Counted from the stretch's first letter, positions 9,491 to 21,652 are shown. The stretch is 64,000 nucleotides of DNA from Hermatobates lingyangjiaoensis (GCA_026182355.1 JAPFBL010000378.1:124001-188000); one strand, 5' to 3'. The notes: generated by a model not told the origin, from the letters alone. Translations and numbers: made by a program.

Positions 9491-11613
9491 ATTAATATAA
9501 ATAATTAAAGTTATAAAATAAGTTATAGTGCTAATGAATCAGAGTGAAGTAATAAATACTTGAAATGTAACCTATTATAAGGTTATAAACCATGTTTTAG
9601 GCGAAATACAGAAGAATTCTTAATAAGGAAATTTAAAATGAAAGGTGTTGATTGGAGTTGATACACAATTTGAATGATTATAACTGAAGTTTTGAAAAGG
9701 GCTTTGATATGTATTAAAGAGTAGAGATAATATTTACCGCGAGGAGCGCTGCCTACGCTATCAGCTGTTGTCGAGCAGTGCAGCCAGTAGGTGAGTGTTT
9801 ATGCGTCGTATGTAAGCTGCTTTAGTTACAAAGGGAAGCTAATGCCGACTTGCCGTTAGTCATCCGATGAGATTGCAGTTTTGTAAGCATGACTTTCACT
9901 TTTATTTTGTCATCGACATTTTTTAACAAAAGAATTAAAAATAGGTTTAAAAATTAAATTAAATAATTTAAAATACAGTATGGCGTCCTTTTGATAACTC
10001 CTAATTACCAACTGTCGATAGTTCGTGTGCCGTATTATAACGATTATGCAATGGCGTCATGAAGTTAATGAATTGATTCCATTCTGCAGAAAATATACTG
10101 GCATTAATAGTTAGTTGTATTATTTCATCATGCAGGTGAATAGTTGTTTTGTAAAGTCTTTAATAGATTATAAAAGAACAATTTTATAATCTACAACATC
10201 AAGGAACTTAAGTTATGAATGTCTGATATTAACTTCAATACTTAACTGTATTACCTCCAGTTGCACAAGATATTGTTAATCATAATTTAGCCATATTAAT
10301 GACTGATTTAATCTTTAGTGTTGGTTTCATTAATCAGTAAGTTAATGTGATTTCAGTATTCGTAAAAGTATTGAAGATGAATTCCATAAGGAATAGTATC
10401 ATGGGAGACAAATATTTTAAGGGTATATGACTTGAGGTTATATAAGTAACCTCATATGGTGAAGGTTAAATCACTACTGGCTTATTGGGCTGAATATTTT
10501 TCGGAAATTTCATTAGACATAACTACTTTTTTTGTGATTAATATTGTATTAAACAATACTATTATGAAGTCTTAGTTTAATATACGTTTGTTTTGTTTCC
10601 TACTTTTCTTCTTTTTAAAAAAGGAATCAGTTTTTCTTAAATTCACTGTCCATGAAATACCCAATGGAGCTTCAAGATTAGAATTAGTAATAATACATTC
10701 CGTCATACCTCGTAAAGTCTCGTAGAGACTTTATTACTAATAAAGGAATGTATTATTACTAATTCTAATATTACTAACCTCAGTGGAACTAACCCATTAA
10801 CTATATTTCAAGATTAGACACTATCGTAATGACTATCACTTTTCCGATAGAAAGCAATTAATCATTCTCAATTAATTGTTTCATATTTTTAGTATATTTA
10901 AGAGAACAATTCACTAAATTTCTGAACTCATATTGAAAAGAGTGTAAAGGGGCTTCTTTTCAAATTTTGGTTGACATTAATTCTGTTATACTAATTCTTA
11001 AAAAAAATGTTAATAACGATTGAAATATGTAAAATTAACATTCTTTCAATAAAATGAATTATACATTTTATAGTACATGGACTGTATTTGTAACAAAACT
11101 GAAATGTCAGTATTCATACATAAATAGTAACATTGTATAATTTATTGAAAGTCTATCACTTGGGATAATAGTCTACTTGATAATCTGAAGATCTTTTCTG
11201 AATTTATTTCTTCGGTTGTTATAGAATACATGTATAATTTCAAAGCCTTAAATCGAACTATGTAACTTACTGCAGGGAGTTATTTTGAATACAAAATTAC
11301 TGTAATTATATTTTTCTTTAATCCATAAAATAGTATTCCTTGATATGTGGCTTGATGGATCAATTTTTGTCTAGTAATTAGATTTCTACTGATTAGATTT
11401 GATTATAAAATAATCACAAACGTTATGAGTAATAATCTACAAGGTTTGAAATCTTTTAGCTTTGTTATTAGTCAAAAATGTTTTCCCTGTTTAAATAACC
11501 GTAATTGATTTTACAGTTTTTTGAGGCTTCTTGATTGATTATAGTCAGGAATAATTTGTAATAATATTCTGTTCTTATTTCATGGGAAGATGTTAATAAG
11601 TTATGAATTAACA

Positions 11614-11663
<50 letters not shown>

Positions 11664-11754
11664 CTTATTAACATCATCGGTTATTATTGAGGTTTCAACC
11701 TCATTATTCAAACCAGTTGTTATTCAGATTCTCAATTTTATTTAAAATAATTTC
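9491..11754. other. Intron sequence with one hairpin and an ATT microsatellite
   Basis: Mostly unremarkable AT-rich intron. A small perfect hairpin with AGAATTAGTAATAATACATTC arms (21 bp) lies at about 10679-10771, and a (TTA)n tract at 11612-11660. No coding exon was found. Confidence 0.5.
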
Positions 11755-12010
11755 TAATGGCAAACCTTAAGTTTTTCTGTTTAATAATTTTATACTTCTA
11801 TAAGTCCTCTTACGTGTTTGTTGTTGAAATTCGTATTGTATGTTCATTTTTTTTCCTGCCCTTTAGTTTGTTTTTGGTATTGTGCCTTGTATTTCCTCTG
11901 TTTTTGTAGGGCTATGAAAACGGATTTAAATAAAAACCGCAACATTGGCGGCATTGGGTGTTTAATTTAAACCTGAACAACTAACCGAGTCCTGATAAAT
12001 TTTATTTTGC
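11755..12010 (+). repeat. Family F half element
   Basis: Contains the GGCTATGAAAACGGATTTAAAT stretch (positions about 11911-11932), AACCGCAACATTGGCGGC and the end AACCGAGTCCTGATAAATTT. Only one diverged arm is present. Confidence 0.55.
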
Positions 12011-12164
12011 TTATTATAAATACATATGAAGAGAATAAAGTATCGGGATGATTGGGATTATTAACGTTTCTCCAAATTTATATTTTTTTCATCGACGTTT
12101 CAATTTTTATGTAAAATATTTTACATAGGTCTACAAAAAAGGTGGAAAAAGAATTGATCATACA

Positions 12165-12420
12165 TCAACGGCTGAAAAATCCTTTGTTTATATATACAAA
12201 CGTTTCAGAGTACTAACTACAGGTATACAGTAAATAAAAAAACATAGTCTCGGTTTAACCGTCATCAACAGAGAAGAGATAGGGTCTCGAACCGTCGCTT
12301 TGCATGTGCGCTTGGTATCCCTTTTCTTCTCTTGATGACTGCTAAACCGAAAATTAGAGACTAAATGGTGTACTGATCTATTTACTGTGCCCCTATAGTT
12401 TGTACTCTGAAAAGTTTATA
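12165..12420. repeat. Hairpin repeat related to family E
   Basis: Imperfect inverted arms (about 12185-12290 and 12320-12415) with TCTCTAAT/ATTAGAGA ends. The right arm has TTGATGACTGCTAAACCGAAAATTAGAGA-like hammerhead architecture at about 12332-12361. Confidence 0.5.
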
Positions 12421-12938
12421 TATATATATAATATATATATATATATATACAGGTTTGATTAAATAATACGCCATATTTACGGTTGATTTGTTTCCTTGTG
12501 TATTTCTCAAGGGATCTGAATAATCTTCTTGTACAAACATCTAAATTGAATAGAACATTTCCAATGGTTCCATTGTCTTTACATCTTGCATTTCCACTAA
12601 TTTTACTATTGTTACAACAGTCACAACTAGTACTATTACTATTACTAGTAATTATTATTACTATTACTAGTATTACTAGTACTATTATTAGTAATAGTAA
12701 TAGTACTAGTTGTGACTGTTGTAACAATAGTAAAATTAGTGGAAATGCAAGATGTAAAGACAATGGAACCATTGGAAATGTTCTATTCAATTTAGATGTT
12801 TGTACAAGAAGATTATTCAGATCCCTTGAGAAATACACAAGGAAACTAATCAACCGTAAATATGGCGTATTATTTAATCAAACCTGTATAAATGAAGGAC
12901 TGCTTCCTAAATATACTAATATATATATATATATATGA
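12421..12938. repeat. PLE-1-type hairpin without ORF core
   Basis: Inverse arms (about 12445-12640 and 12700-12900) correspond to the terminal segment of PLE-1. They include the CGCCATATTTACGGTTGATT stretch and are flanked by TA tracts on both sides. Both arms can be read as the terminal PLE ORF end (NRKYGVLFNQTCINEGLLPK). The central loop is ACTATTACTAGT-like simple sequence. Confidence 0.8.
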
Positions 12939-14213
12939 TACAATTTTTTTGAGGGTTGAGGTCTAATAATTTTAAACTAGTCCTTTTGCCGACGTTTTGA
13001 CATATATTTATGTCATCTTAAGGGCTGCAACATGTTTGTTTTACAATTAGCACTACTATTACTACTATTTTGGTTATTTATTACATTTTAATATGTACAG
13101 TAACAGAGAGGTATTGATTGATAAATCAGTTATTTCGACTATGGATTTTTTACGTTGACATGAGGATATTATTATAATTATTCTATTGCTTTTACAATTA
13201 TTTCATAAGTATAGAGATCACTATTTGATTTCCTTGGAAATCTCTTTCTGTTGCAGCATACCTTAATTTACTCTGTTACATGATTAACACATGCAGGCTA
13301 CTATTTGTTTGTTTGGAGGTTTCTTTACGGTTATGTTCTCTTTTGCTTGTTGAGTATCCATTGGTTTTTTTATTTATTATTTATTTATTTTTTATTATGA
13401 TTATTTTTTTATTTTACTGGGCCTGCCTAATTTTCATGTGTTTAGTCCCTATGTTTTGTTTTCTTGTATTGTGTAAAAATGTTTGTGTAAATTTGGCTAA
13501 ATTTTTCTATGTCAGTTCTAGAGTTGCAAGTGTTTTTAGTTTGTCCAATGTGTATTATTTCTTTTACTAGCCTCTTTCGGGTAGTTTTTCTTTGTCACTA
13601 TAAGTTGGTTATGAAAGTCAAAGTTATGTTTTTGTGTGTTGGCATGTTTAGCTAGGGCTCATGTTATTTTTGTCCTGTAATGTCTGATTTATGCTGTGAA
13701 ATCTTGTTTGCTAAGTATTGGCTAGTTTGCCCTATATATTTTGTATCACAGTCGTTGCAGTTAATTTGATAGACTATATTGCTGTTCTGTAATGTAGAAG
13801 TAGTAGATTTGAGTTTAGAGAAAACTATACTATTTAGTGTTTTCTTGTTTTTGTGTGCAATTTTGCAATGTATAGTGTCTTAACGTTTTTTTTAATCTTT
13901 CCGAGAGGTCCTTTTAAATTTAAACTTTTAAAACCTAAACTTAAATCTACAACCTCTACATTACATAACAGTACTTTACAGAACATTACAGAACAAATCG
14001 TAAAGAAACCTCCAAACAAACAAATAGTAGCCTGCATGTGTTAATCATGTAACAGAGTAAATTAAGGTATGCTGCAACAGAAACGGATTTCCAAGGTAAT
14101 CAAATAGTGATCTCTATACTTGTGAAATAATTGTAAAAGCAATAGAATATGTCGAAACGTCGGCAAAAGGACTAGTTTCAAATCATTAGACCTCAACCCT
14201 CAAAAAAAAATTA

Positions 14214-14216
<3 letters not shown>
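12939..14216. mobile_element. Penelope-derived foldback (family G) with GIY-YIG fragment in loop
   Basis: Outer arms (about 12945-13340 and 13990-14212) are inverse copies, including TTTGAGGGTTGAGGTCTAAT and ATGCAGGCTACTATTTGTTT. The 650-bp interior carries a decayed PLE endonuclease on the minus strand. A hammerhead-like motif with stem II GACATA/TATGTC is at 12991-13024 (minus). The left end has a short TA tract (12920-12937) and the right end a long one (14216-14272). Confidence 0.75.
13480..13800 (-). pseudogene. Decayed PLE GIY-YIG endonuclease
   Basis: The minus strand reads NIVYQINCNDCDTKYIGQTS followed by QYLANKISQHKSD. This gives the GIY-like VYQI, the CxxC pair and the YIG motif of PLE endonucleases. 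Stops and shifts interrupt it near 13660-13610, after which RLVKEIIHIGQTKNTCN matches the C-terminal part also seen at 51310-51610. Confidence 0.72.

Positions 14217-14272
<56 letters not shown>
14216..14272. repeat. (TA)n microsatellite
   Basis: About 27 uninterrupted TA units joining two hairpin families (G on the left, L on the right). Confidence 0.95.
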
Positions 14273-14274
<2 letters not shown>

Positions 14275-14412
14275 ATGATAAACGAAAAATGGTCCGGCAG
14301 GACAGATACACTTAAAATAAACTGTCACTACCGCCATTACGGTGGAAATATTGAAAAGTGAGTCTTTGTTATGTTTCAGTCTATGTGTCACAATTTATTT
14401 TAAGTGGTATAT
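14273..14412. repeat. Family L hairpin, short copy
   Basis: Inverse arms with GACAGATACACTTAAAATAA and its complement near 14385-14405, bounded by TA tracts. The full palindrome is at 49480-49690. Confidence 0.65.
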
Positions 14413-15217
14413 ATATATATATGCACTTAATAAACAGAAAAACGATTTAATTTTGAACTGTTATATATATATATCATTTTTTTTACCTCGACACATGTAT
14501 TTTAGTAGACTGGTGGAGGAAACGCCAGAACACAAAGTATCTTAATTTTCAATCTCATCACCCATTGGAACATACAATAAATACCGCGTTAGCATTGAAC
14601 TCTCAATCAAACTCTCATTGCCGACGTTTTGATTGTATTTAAAATTTTTATCAAAGGCTGCCTACTAAATAGAGGAAAATAAGAAATTTCATACAAACAT
14701 TTTAAACACAAACAAAAAGAAGTAAATGATGAAAAATTATTTAAAGATTAAAAGAAGGAACATTTTAAGTAAACATAAAAAAGTAGGAATTTTTTGAAAT
14801 TGATACTATATACTATTTGAATTTACACATATCAGAATATTGGAAAAAGTATCTAGGAAATATAAAAGAATAAAAGTAGGCAAATAATTTAATGAAATAT
14901 ATATATATACCGTTAGTGTATGAATGTTATCAGTATGGTATTCAGGTTGGACCCAGCAAAAGTTTTAGCTTCATGGAGGCGTTGAAGCTAACTGGGGACT
15001 ATAGTACAGAAGGGGGGGAAGTACAAAAGTTCTTACGACGCAGTGCTGTAGTCGCCCTCAATAAGAATAAATAAAATGGTGATATTCAGTGGTTCTCCTA
15101 ATATCTACAGGTATTAGCTAGTTAGTTAGTTGTTTGGTAAAGTCTTTTGCCAGCCTTTTCTGCGAGTAGCCAGCCACCTCACATAGAATTGTTTGCTGAT
15201 AAATTGTTGTTTTGCAG

Positions 15218-15335
15218 TCAGTCACAAATTCGGATACGGGCTGATGGACGGCGGCAAGATGGTGAGCTTGGCTGAGCAGTGGTCCAGTGTACCTCCGCAG
15301 CACATATGCAAGTCCCAGGAGCTCATCGAGGACAG
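15218..15335 (+). CDS. Fur2: Furin-like protease exon: S8 end and start of P domain
   Basis: The acceptor is TTTTGCAG (ends 15217) and the donor GTAACC (15336). Entry phase 1 joins the G ending at 7674 to make Val; it exits in phase 2. It encodes SHKFGYGLMDGGKMVSLAEQ, the conserved stretch closing the catalytic domain of convertases (SH-FGFG-LMDA type), then a short Cys-containing segment (PPQHICKSQELIED) that begins the P domain. The frame is open and the exon GC-rich, flanked by AT-rich intron. Confidence 0.93.
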
Positions 15336-15379
15336 GTAACCAGCGCCGAAGACACGCACTCTAAGCTGTGTTACCAAAG

Positions 15380-15470
15380 TGGTGTAGTAAGGAGGTGGGG
15401 TGGCACCCGTGAGAAAAACATAGAAATAGAAACAATTATAAAAAGCTAACAAAAAGTCTGAACTTTATAT
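15380..15470. repeat. Dispersed repeat family S, fragment
   Basis: Shares GTGGTGTAG...GGCA and AAAAAGCTAACAAAAA with 26862-27215, 42885-43190 and 45890-46215. Coding capacity is not evident. Confidence 0.4.
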
Positions 15471-16079
15471 CATGCATGGACAACCTTCGACCTGCGGGCC
15501 AAATCCATTGCTGCCACTGAAAATTTAACATCATCCCAAGATTTGGGCTATGTAATTCCCAAGATTGAAATAAATATTCCAAGATACATAGCATGTGTAA
15601 AATAAAACATTTCTTCACAAAACTCACGTTTATAATGTCCACTTTATTCATTGTCACTGCAGAGAGAGTGACGGTGCTGTTTCTTTGCCTGTCTTCGTCT
15701 ATCCTCTTTTCGTGTCTTCTATAAACAGTGCCATGTTGGGTTTCTTTTACTAGAAGTTTTTTAGGCTTCCAGGTTAAACAATCTGGTGTATTCTTTGTTA
15801 TGCACTGTTTTCTGATGCAGGCATTTATAACTTTACCAGCAACAACTACACAATTCTATAAAAACATATTGCTTTAAGTAATCGAATAAGATACAGCAAG
15901 ATATTTCTGTCCTACTCTATATATTTATAGAAGTTTTTGAAAATTAGCAGAATTGAAACATCAAGATATTGATGATTGTGTATGAAAGACAAGTGTCTCA
16001 TTGACTAAATGCAAAGTGAACATGTTTAATACGAGTATAAGATGAGTCAGCAAGATGAAGCGATTAAGTTTCTTGTATA

Positions 16080-16720
16080 TTTATTTATTAATAAATTCTG
16101 ATTCATGAAGTCCAAAGATGTTTTCTTGAGGGTTTTGGTTTACAGAAGTAATACTCCAGTTTATACGCCGACGGTTCACCAAAAATTGTTTATCATTTTC
16201 AAGCCTAAAAACAATTTGTTGACGACATAAATAGTGGAAAAAAATAGATACACGGAATATCAACCAAAAGAAAACAAAAACAAGGTAATAATTTCGTAGT
16301 TTTTTTCGTCCCAAAATGTTTATATTTTGGTTCTTGTGTTTTTGTTGTCCGTTTGTTTCTTGAATACTGTATTGGAGGTTTCCTCGTAGAATTATTTTGC
16401 AATTTTATTTATCTGTTTAAAAATTTTTGTTTTTTTTCATTAATAATTAATAAAAAGTAATTATGTTTCAACACATGTTTTCTATTTAAAAACAATAACA
16501 CTGGCTATGTTTGTGGTTTTCTTTTACTTTATATGGTGTTGATGATTTAATGTATTGTGTTTTTTGTTTTCTGTTGGTTGATATTCCGTGGATGTATGGT
16601 ATTTGTTTTCACTTTATGTTGTCAATTTTTAGTCTTGAAAACGCCAAACAATTTTAGGCGAATCGTCGAGGTATAAACAGGCGTGTTTATTATCCTCAAG
16701 AAACCCATCTTTGAATTTTA
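16080..16720. repeat. Degenerate foldback
   Basis: The outer pieces TTTCTTGAGGGTTTTGG (about 16120) and TATCCTCAAGAAACCC (about 16690), together with AAAACAATTTGTTG/CAAACAATTTTAGG, suggest a decayed inverted repeat of the PLE-derived type. No ORF remains. Confidence 0.35.
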
Positions 16721-16842
16721 AATATATTATAGTTTGTTTTTTTTTAAATAGTTACTCTTCAATGAGGCTGCATGCTAGTGTTTTCTTTGTTTTGCCTTGA
16801 GTGCTGTGAGCTTTGGTATTCAGCAGGATGCTTTGATTTCAG

Positions 16843-16973
16843 ACCGATAGATTCAGGCTACGGCTCTCTGCTGTCCGTATCTGTAGATGCCACTGGTTGT
16901 CACGGCACAGTCAACGAAGTCCAGTTCGTCGAACACGTCCAGTGCAAAGTATCCCTTCGCTTTTTACCAAGAG
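16843..16973 (+). CDS. Fur2: Furin-like protease exon: P domain part 1
   Basis: The acceptor is GATTTCAG (ends 16842) and the donor GTAACT (16974). It enters in phase 2, completing Arg with the previous AG, and exits in phase 1. It encodes PIDSGYGSLLSVSVDATGCH, then EVQFVEHVQCKVSLRFLPRG. Together these match the convertase P domain strands (ATGC, EVxxxEHVxxxxxLxxxxRG). Where furins often have RRGD, this one gives PRG followed by Asn from the next exon. The P domain stabilises the catalytic domain and affects calcium and pH dependence. Confidence 0.95.
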
Positions 16974-17139
16974 GTAACTATTTTATAAATCCATTACCTC
17001 TCCTCTTATACTTACTCAGCCCCTTTTAAATTAACATATACATTTGATTTACCTGCATTTAATATTCCTATTTATTTCATTAATGGAAACTGCCCTTTTT
17101 GTTTAACAAATCATTTATTTTTATAAAAACAAATTAAGA

Positions 17140-17520
17140 ACACTGAGATATCAAATTTTTTCAGAAAAACTGGAATATCTTTCAGAGGTTGACTGAAGGG
17201 CACAACCAGTAGGTTTCTATTCGTGAAGGGTTCCTTCTCAATTCCAGTTCTCAAGGAATCTTTGGTTTTTTTTTTCTATAAATTATCAATTAGTGTTTTA
17301 GGATACCTTAATGATGAGGATATTTGATATATATGTCTAATCAATTTCCTGATTGAGGAAATCTTCACCACACAATTTGAATGCCCGTAAGAACATATTT
17401 CTGAACACCGCTTTTTTAACATTAGAAGGATGAAAGGAGAAATAATGAACATAAGAAGGAAGATGAGTAGGTTTCTATAGATACTGTATTTGATTGTTAC
17501 CAAGGAATTAGTGATGTGTG
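17140..17520 (-). pseudogene. Decayed PLE RT fragment
   Basis: The minus strand contains HIYQISSSLRYPKTLIDNL, and further down NRNLLVVP-like remnants. It is collinear with the RT-to-endonuclease linker of the PLE at 38643-39317 (IYQIASSLRYPRSLINKV). Frameshifts and stops are numerous. Confidence 0.65.
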
Positions 17521-17559
17521 GTTAACCTCTTGTACGCTAGGATAGAAATTTCAATGGAT

Positions 17560-17760
17560 AAAAAAGCGCAATAACTTTTATTGGGGAGACCCAACGTCTC
17601 CAACCGTCTCTGTACCAGTGCGCTTGGTTTTCCTCTCTTATCTCTCCTGAAGACGGTTCAAACCGAAAATTAGAGACTGTAAGTGTGTTCTTTTGATTTC
17701 TCTATGTTTCTTTTTCTATATTGAACTATATATATATATATATATATATACACTTTATAG
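17560..17760 (+). repeat. Family E half element with TA end
   Basis: Contains CCAACCGTCTCTGTACCAGT, CTCTCCTGAAGACGGTTCAA and AAAATTAGAGACTG, then a TA tract at 17728-17750. Only the forward arm is present. Confidence 0.65.
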
Positions 17761-18130
17761 TTGAATAAAGTTCAATGTTCAAACCATAATAAGAAGTGAG
17801 AAAAAAGACCAAGATATTTCAACCGTAACAAGCGGTCATCATCAGAGACAAATCCCAATTGAGTCAAGTTATGTACCCAATCGAATGAAATGAAACGATT
17901 CTGCAGACTAAAACAAGATTCACAAAAAGAACTCATATAAAAGAAATCACGGGAGTTGGTACCTTTCTTCAGAGCGACTCGCGTGTATCTTCTTGATGAC
18001 GAGGCAATCGAAATATAGTAGTGAGTTTCTGTGATTTCTTTTATATGAGTCCATTTTGTGAATCTAGTTTGCTTCGTTCGTGGAATCGTTTAATATCGAA
18101 GTGAATTTTTGTAATGTTTTGAAGTGTTAT
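17761..18130. repeat. Family A partial plus family J hairpin
   Basis: 17761-17850 is a diverged family A left arm (TCAAACCATAATAAG). 17900-18100 is an inverted repeat with AAAAGAAATCACGG and its complement, and a TTGATGACGAGGCAATCGAA motif typical of family J. Confidence 0.5.
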
Positions 18131-18199
18131 CTTTTTATAAAAATTATATATTTAGTTTTATATATGTTTAAAATAAAATTTATAAAGTTTGGATTCAGT

Positions 18200-18450
18200 G
18201 AGTTGTTGAGGCTTAAGTTAAGCTCTCGATGCCGACGTATCGACTTTAATTTACAGTTTGTTTACTCAGTTACAGTTTCAAACCTTGAGCTCCACCGTCA
18301 TCAGGAGGAAGAGAAAAGGGGAGACACATCGACAGTGGGCAACACTAGTGTCTGTTGATTACTGTCGTTTTGTCGAAGCCCTTTCTTTTCTTTTCCTCCT
18401 GATAATGGTGGGGCCCATAGTTAGAGACTATAACTAGGTAAACCTTTTGT
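18200..18450. repeat. Imperfect hairpin repeat
   Basis: Arms at about 18260-18320 and 18385-18430 with CCACCGTCATCAGGAGGAAG and its inverse. Related in layout to the other CTGATGA-bearing hairpins. Confidence 0.45.
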
Positions 18451-18546
18451 GTGTGTGTGTTAATTTAGTTACTTTTTTTAAAGCGTTGTTGTCCGTTTTC
18501 GGTTTAGTCAAGAGTATATGTGTATAAATGGTTGGTGATGTTTTAG

Positions 18547-18738
18547 GTAACCTGAGGCTGGTACTGACCTCTCCTCAGGGCACCCCAAGCACGCTGCTTC
18601 AGGAGAGACCGCGAGACGTGGTGTCGTCTAACTTTGACGACTGGCCCTTCTTGTCGGTGCACTACTGGGGCGAGAATCCCCGAGGTCGGTGGACGCTGCA
18701 GGTCATCAACGCTGGCAACAGACACGTCAATCAAGCAG
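18547..18738 (+). CDS. Fur2: Furin-like protease exon: P domain part 2
   Basis: The acceptor is GTTTTAG (ends 18546) and the donor GTAAGC (18739); both borders are phase 1. It encodes NLRLVLTSPQGTPSTLLQER, then FDDWPFLSVHYWGENPRGRW and TLQVINAG. The LTSP-GT, W-F-SVHYWGE-P-G-W and L-V-N pattern is the signature of the convertase P domain core. The frame is fully open and GC-rich. Confidence 0.96.
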
Positions 18739-19082
18739 GTAAGCTAGCTGACACACGCCAAGCCCAGACATCCAGTATGTCTTCCGGGGGTCAACATGCA
18801 GGTATTGATATTCAATGATACTAGATGTTTTCAGGTCAACACAACAGATCAGTCTTTCTGAACGTGTCATGTTTTCATTACTGCATTTCATTGTAAAAAT
18901 AATTATAAACAAGGTATAAATAATCAGGTACTGTGATTTCTGGTTTATAAACAGATTCTCAACTGTCCCGATTGCTACAAGGTAGATAGTGGAAAGGAAG
19001 ACGCCTGGTTACTTATTATTTGCTAAAAAATAACAACTCTTTCATGTCTATCTGTTAAGTAATCAACTCGGGTCAAATTTAA

Positions 19083-19140
19083 TCCTCATTACCTATATTG
19101 GTCTGCCGTGTGTAGACGGCAGACCAATTTGTTAGCACCC
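19083..19140. repeat. Perfect 13-bp-stem hairpin
   Basis: ATTGGTCTGCCGT is followed by a 5-6 nt loop and ACGGCAGACCAAT (about 19097-19128). It is an isolated structure near the start of a repeat-rich stretch and may be a terminus of a rolling-circle or foldback element. Confidence 0.55.
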
Positions 19141-19639
19141 CTACTAACAAAATCACAACCCTTAGAAGTCAATTCATCTTTATTCTAGAACAGTTTATAG
19201 ACATTCAAAGTCAATTAATTTTTATTCTAGAATCGTTTCTAGACGATTGACCCTCAAAGGTAATTACTCTCTCTATTGCACCCTATATCTATATCTATAC
19301 ATTTTCGATGAAAATACCATCCAAAACGGACAAATAAAGTTCAATATCGACTAAGAAACATAGATAAATTAAAAACACACACTTACAGCCTCTAATTTTC
19401 TGTTTGACCCGTCTTCAGGAGAGATAAGAGAGGGGAACCAACAATGTTGCTACACACGCGCACGGTCACAGAGAATAAGGTAGTCAAGAATCAATTTAAG
19501 ATTAAATTAGGAAATATGAAAAAATAATAAATAAATAAAAGATAAACTGAGGAATGAACAGAGGAAATGGTACATAAAGAAAAGTTACGGACTTCTATAT
19601 AAATAAAATAATGATTTTGTCTGTACATTGCTTAGAACT

Positions 19640-20921
19640 GACTCAATTCAAGTTTTCTTTACGTTTCATACATTGGAAAAACCGAATCCACCCTTAGAAA
19701 AATTTCTGTCGGTTTGTCTGTTTGTCCGCAAAACTTTGTCACAAGTAAACTCAGCTACCATAAGACATATAAAGCTGAAACTTTTACAGTAGATTTGGGT
19801 AGGTCTAACTTAAAATATAGGCTCTGAATTATTTGGAAATTCAACGTAGAAGTGAAGTTATGGACGTTTAAAGCAAAAACCTTTGTCACAAGTAAACTCA
19901 GCCACCATAAGACATGGCGAGCTGAAACTTTGACACTGGATTTGTGTATGCCTAACTTAAAATATGGGCTCTAAATAGATTCATAATTAAATACAGAAAC
20001 GAAGTTATAGGGCATTAAGCGTATTTTCCTAACTTCACAGACAAGTTTGTTTTGAAAATACACAGGTGTGGCAAGTAGGTATTGTTAGTTGATTTTAATT
20101 TCATTGGAGCATATGAATATATTGCGTATTTGACATCTTTGAAAAAGTGTTTCCCAGAGTTGAGGATGTACAATCTATTACGAATAAATAGTTTTGTAAA
20201 CGAGCAATTCTCAACTCTTAATACGAACAGGCAGGAAAAATCAACAAACAAGTTCTTACGCTATATCATACCGAGGAAAGACCTTACAAGTCAGTAAAGA
20301 GATTGGATTAGTAATGAAGAAGCAGTTCATTATCTAATTGAATTTCTTTACCTGAATTCATTTCTCCTGGACTGCCTGCTCATGAGTAAAAACTTAAAGT
20401 AGGAGAACCAATCATGCTGCAATTTAGTAGCAGTAACAAATTTCATGTTACGAAACATGAGTGCCCCAAAACTGTGCAACGGGACACGACTCTGAGTTCG
20501 TGCTCTACACAGATATGCCATAGAGGCGGACATAATGACTGGATGTGGTATACGGGAGTCTGTGTGTATACCACACATACCATTGATTCCGAGCCACTGT
20601 CTGTTTACGTTGAAATGATTGCAAAGTCCGGTCAGAGTCTATTTCGCAATGACGTTAACTAAGTCGCAAAGGGAGATTTCATCTAACGCAGGAATACAAG
20701 GTAGTGAAACCAAGTTTTTCTCACATGGTCAAATGTAGTTTACTTGCTCAAGGGTCTACCATGAATCTGAAGGACAGACAGCTAATGTAGTGTATTTAGA
20801 GGCATTTGTTTAACACTGTAGTAATAATGGTATTTTCTACTGTTCTATAATTTCTAATGACATTTTGGAATACCAAAAATGACGGAACTTCTGATTCCGT
20901 CAAAGACGGTACGTTTGCTAT
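19640..20921 (+). mobile_element. Helitron-like repeat copy 1
   Basis: Shares with the copy ending at 21652 the segments TTTCTGTCGGTTTGTC, CATAAGACATATAAAGCTGA and a 3' end with hairpin CCGTC-AAA-GACGG (20897-20909), followed by TACGTTTGCTAT. The terminal CTAG is mutated to CTAT. A partial internal duplication lies at 19860-20010. No Rep/helicase ORF is seen. Confidence 0.5.
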
Positions 20922-20959
20922 GTATTATATATAACTATAAACTTTTTTTTAATTTAATA

Positions 20960-21320
20960 TTTGCTTAATAAATACACTGGTAATAATGTAAGGTATGGGA
21001 CCAGAGTAGCCCAGTGGCTTGCGTGATCGCCGATGACAGTAGTGCAAATGTATTATAAATAAATGTAACAAACAAATATTTATTTGAATTTAAAATGTGG
21101 ATAATATAAAAAATGGTAATAAAGTAAAGGGATCTAGCCAGGGTAGCCAGTAGCTTGCTTGCTCGCCGATGACAGTAGTGCAATTGTATTATAAATAAAT
21201 ACAACAAAAATATTTTTTTTAATTTATTATTTGCGTAATATAAACACTGGTAATAAAGTAAGGTATGGAACCAGAGTAGCCCAGTGGCTTGCGTGCTAGC
21301 TTTTGACTGGGAGCACGTTA
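20960..21320. repeat. Three degenerate tandem units of about 130-150 bp
   Basis: Units starting near 20975, 21110 and 21250 each contain TAATAAAGTAAGG, AGTAGCCCAGTGGCTTGC and (the first two) CGCCGATGACAGTAGTGCAA. The AGCCCAGTGGCTTGC part resembles a tRNA A-box, so they may derive from a SINE. Confidence 0.6.
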
Positions 21321-21652
21321 ATTAGAACTTACTCATTTCAAGTTTTCTTTGCGTTTCATACTTCACTGTAGCCACATGTACCCTTAGAATAATTTCTGTC
21401 TGTCGGTTTGTCCACAAAATATTGCCACCATAAGACATATAAAGCTGAAACATTGATTGTAGATTTGTGTATGTCTAACTTAAAATCTAATCTTTGTATA
21501 CAGAGGCATTTGTTTAGCACTGTACTAATAATGGTATTTTCTACTATTCTATAACTTCTAATTGTAGTATTAGTACAATACTATAATTGATATTTTGGAA
21601 TACCAAGTATAATAGAATTTTTGATTCCGTCAAAGACGGGTACGTTTGCTAG
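21321..21652 (+). mobile_element. Helitron-like 3' end, copy 2
   Basis: Ends with hairpin CCGTC-AAA-GACGG (21627-21639), nine bases, then CTAG (21649-21652) followed by T. A short GC hairpin just before CTRR, inserted before T, is the standard Helitron 3' terminus. The body repeats parts of copy 1. Confidence 0.6.

Noticed and set aside
20960..21320. CRISPR-like array
   Set aside because: Only three degenerate 130-150-bp units without regular short repeats and spacers; this is a eukaryotic tandem repeat.
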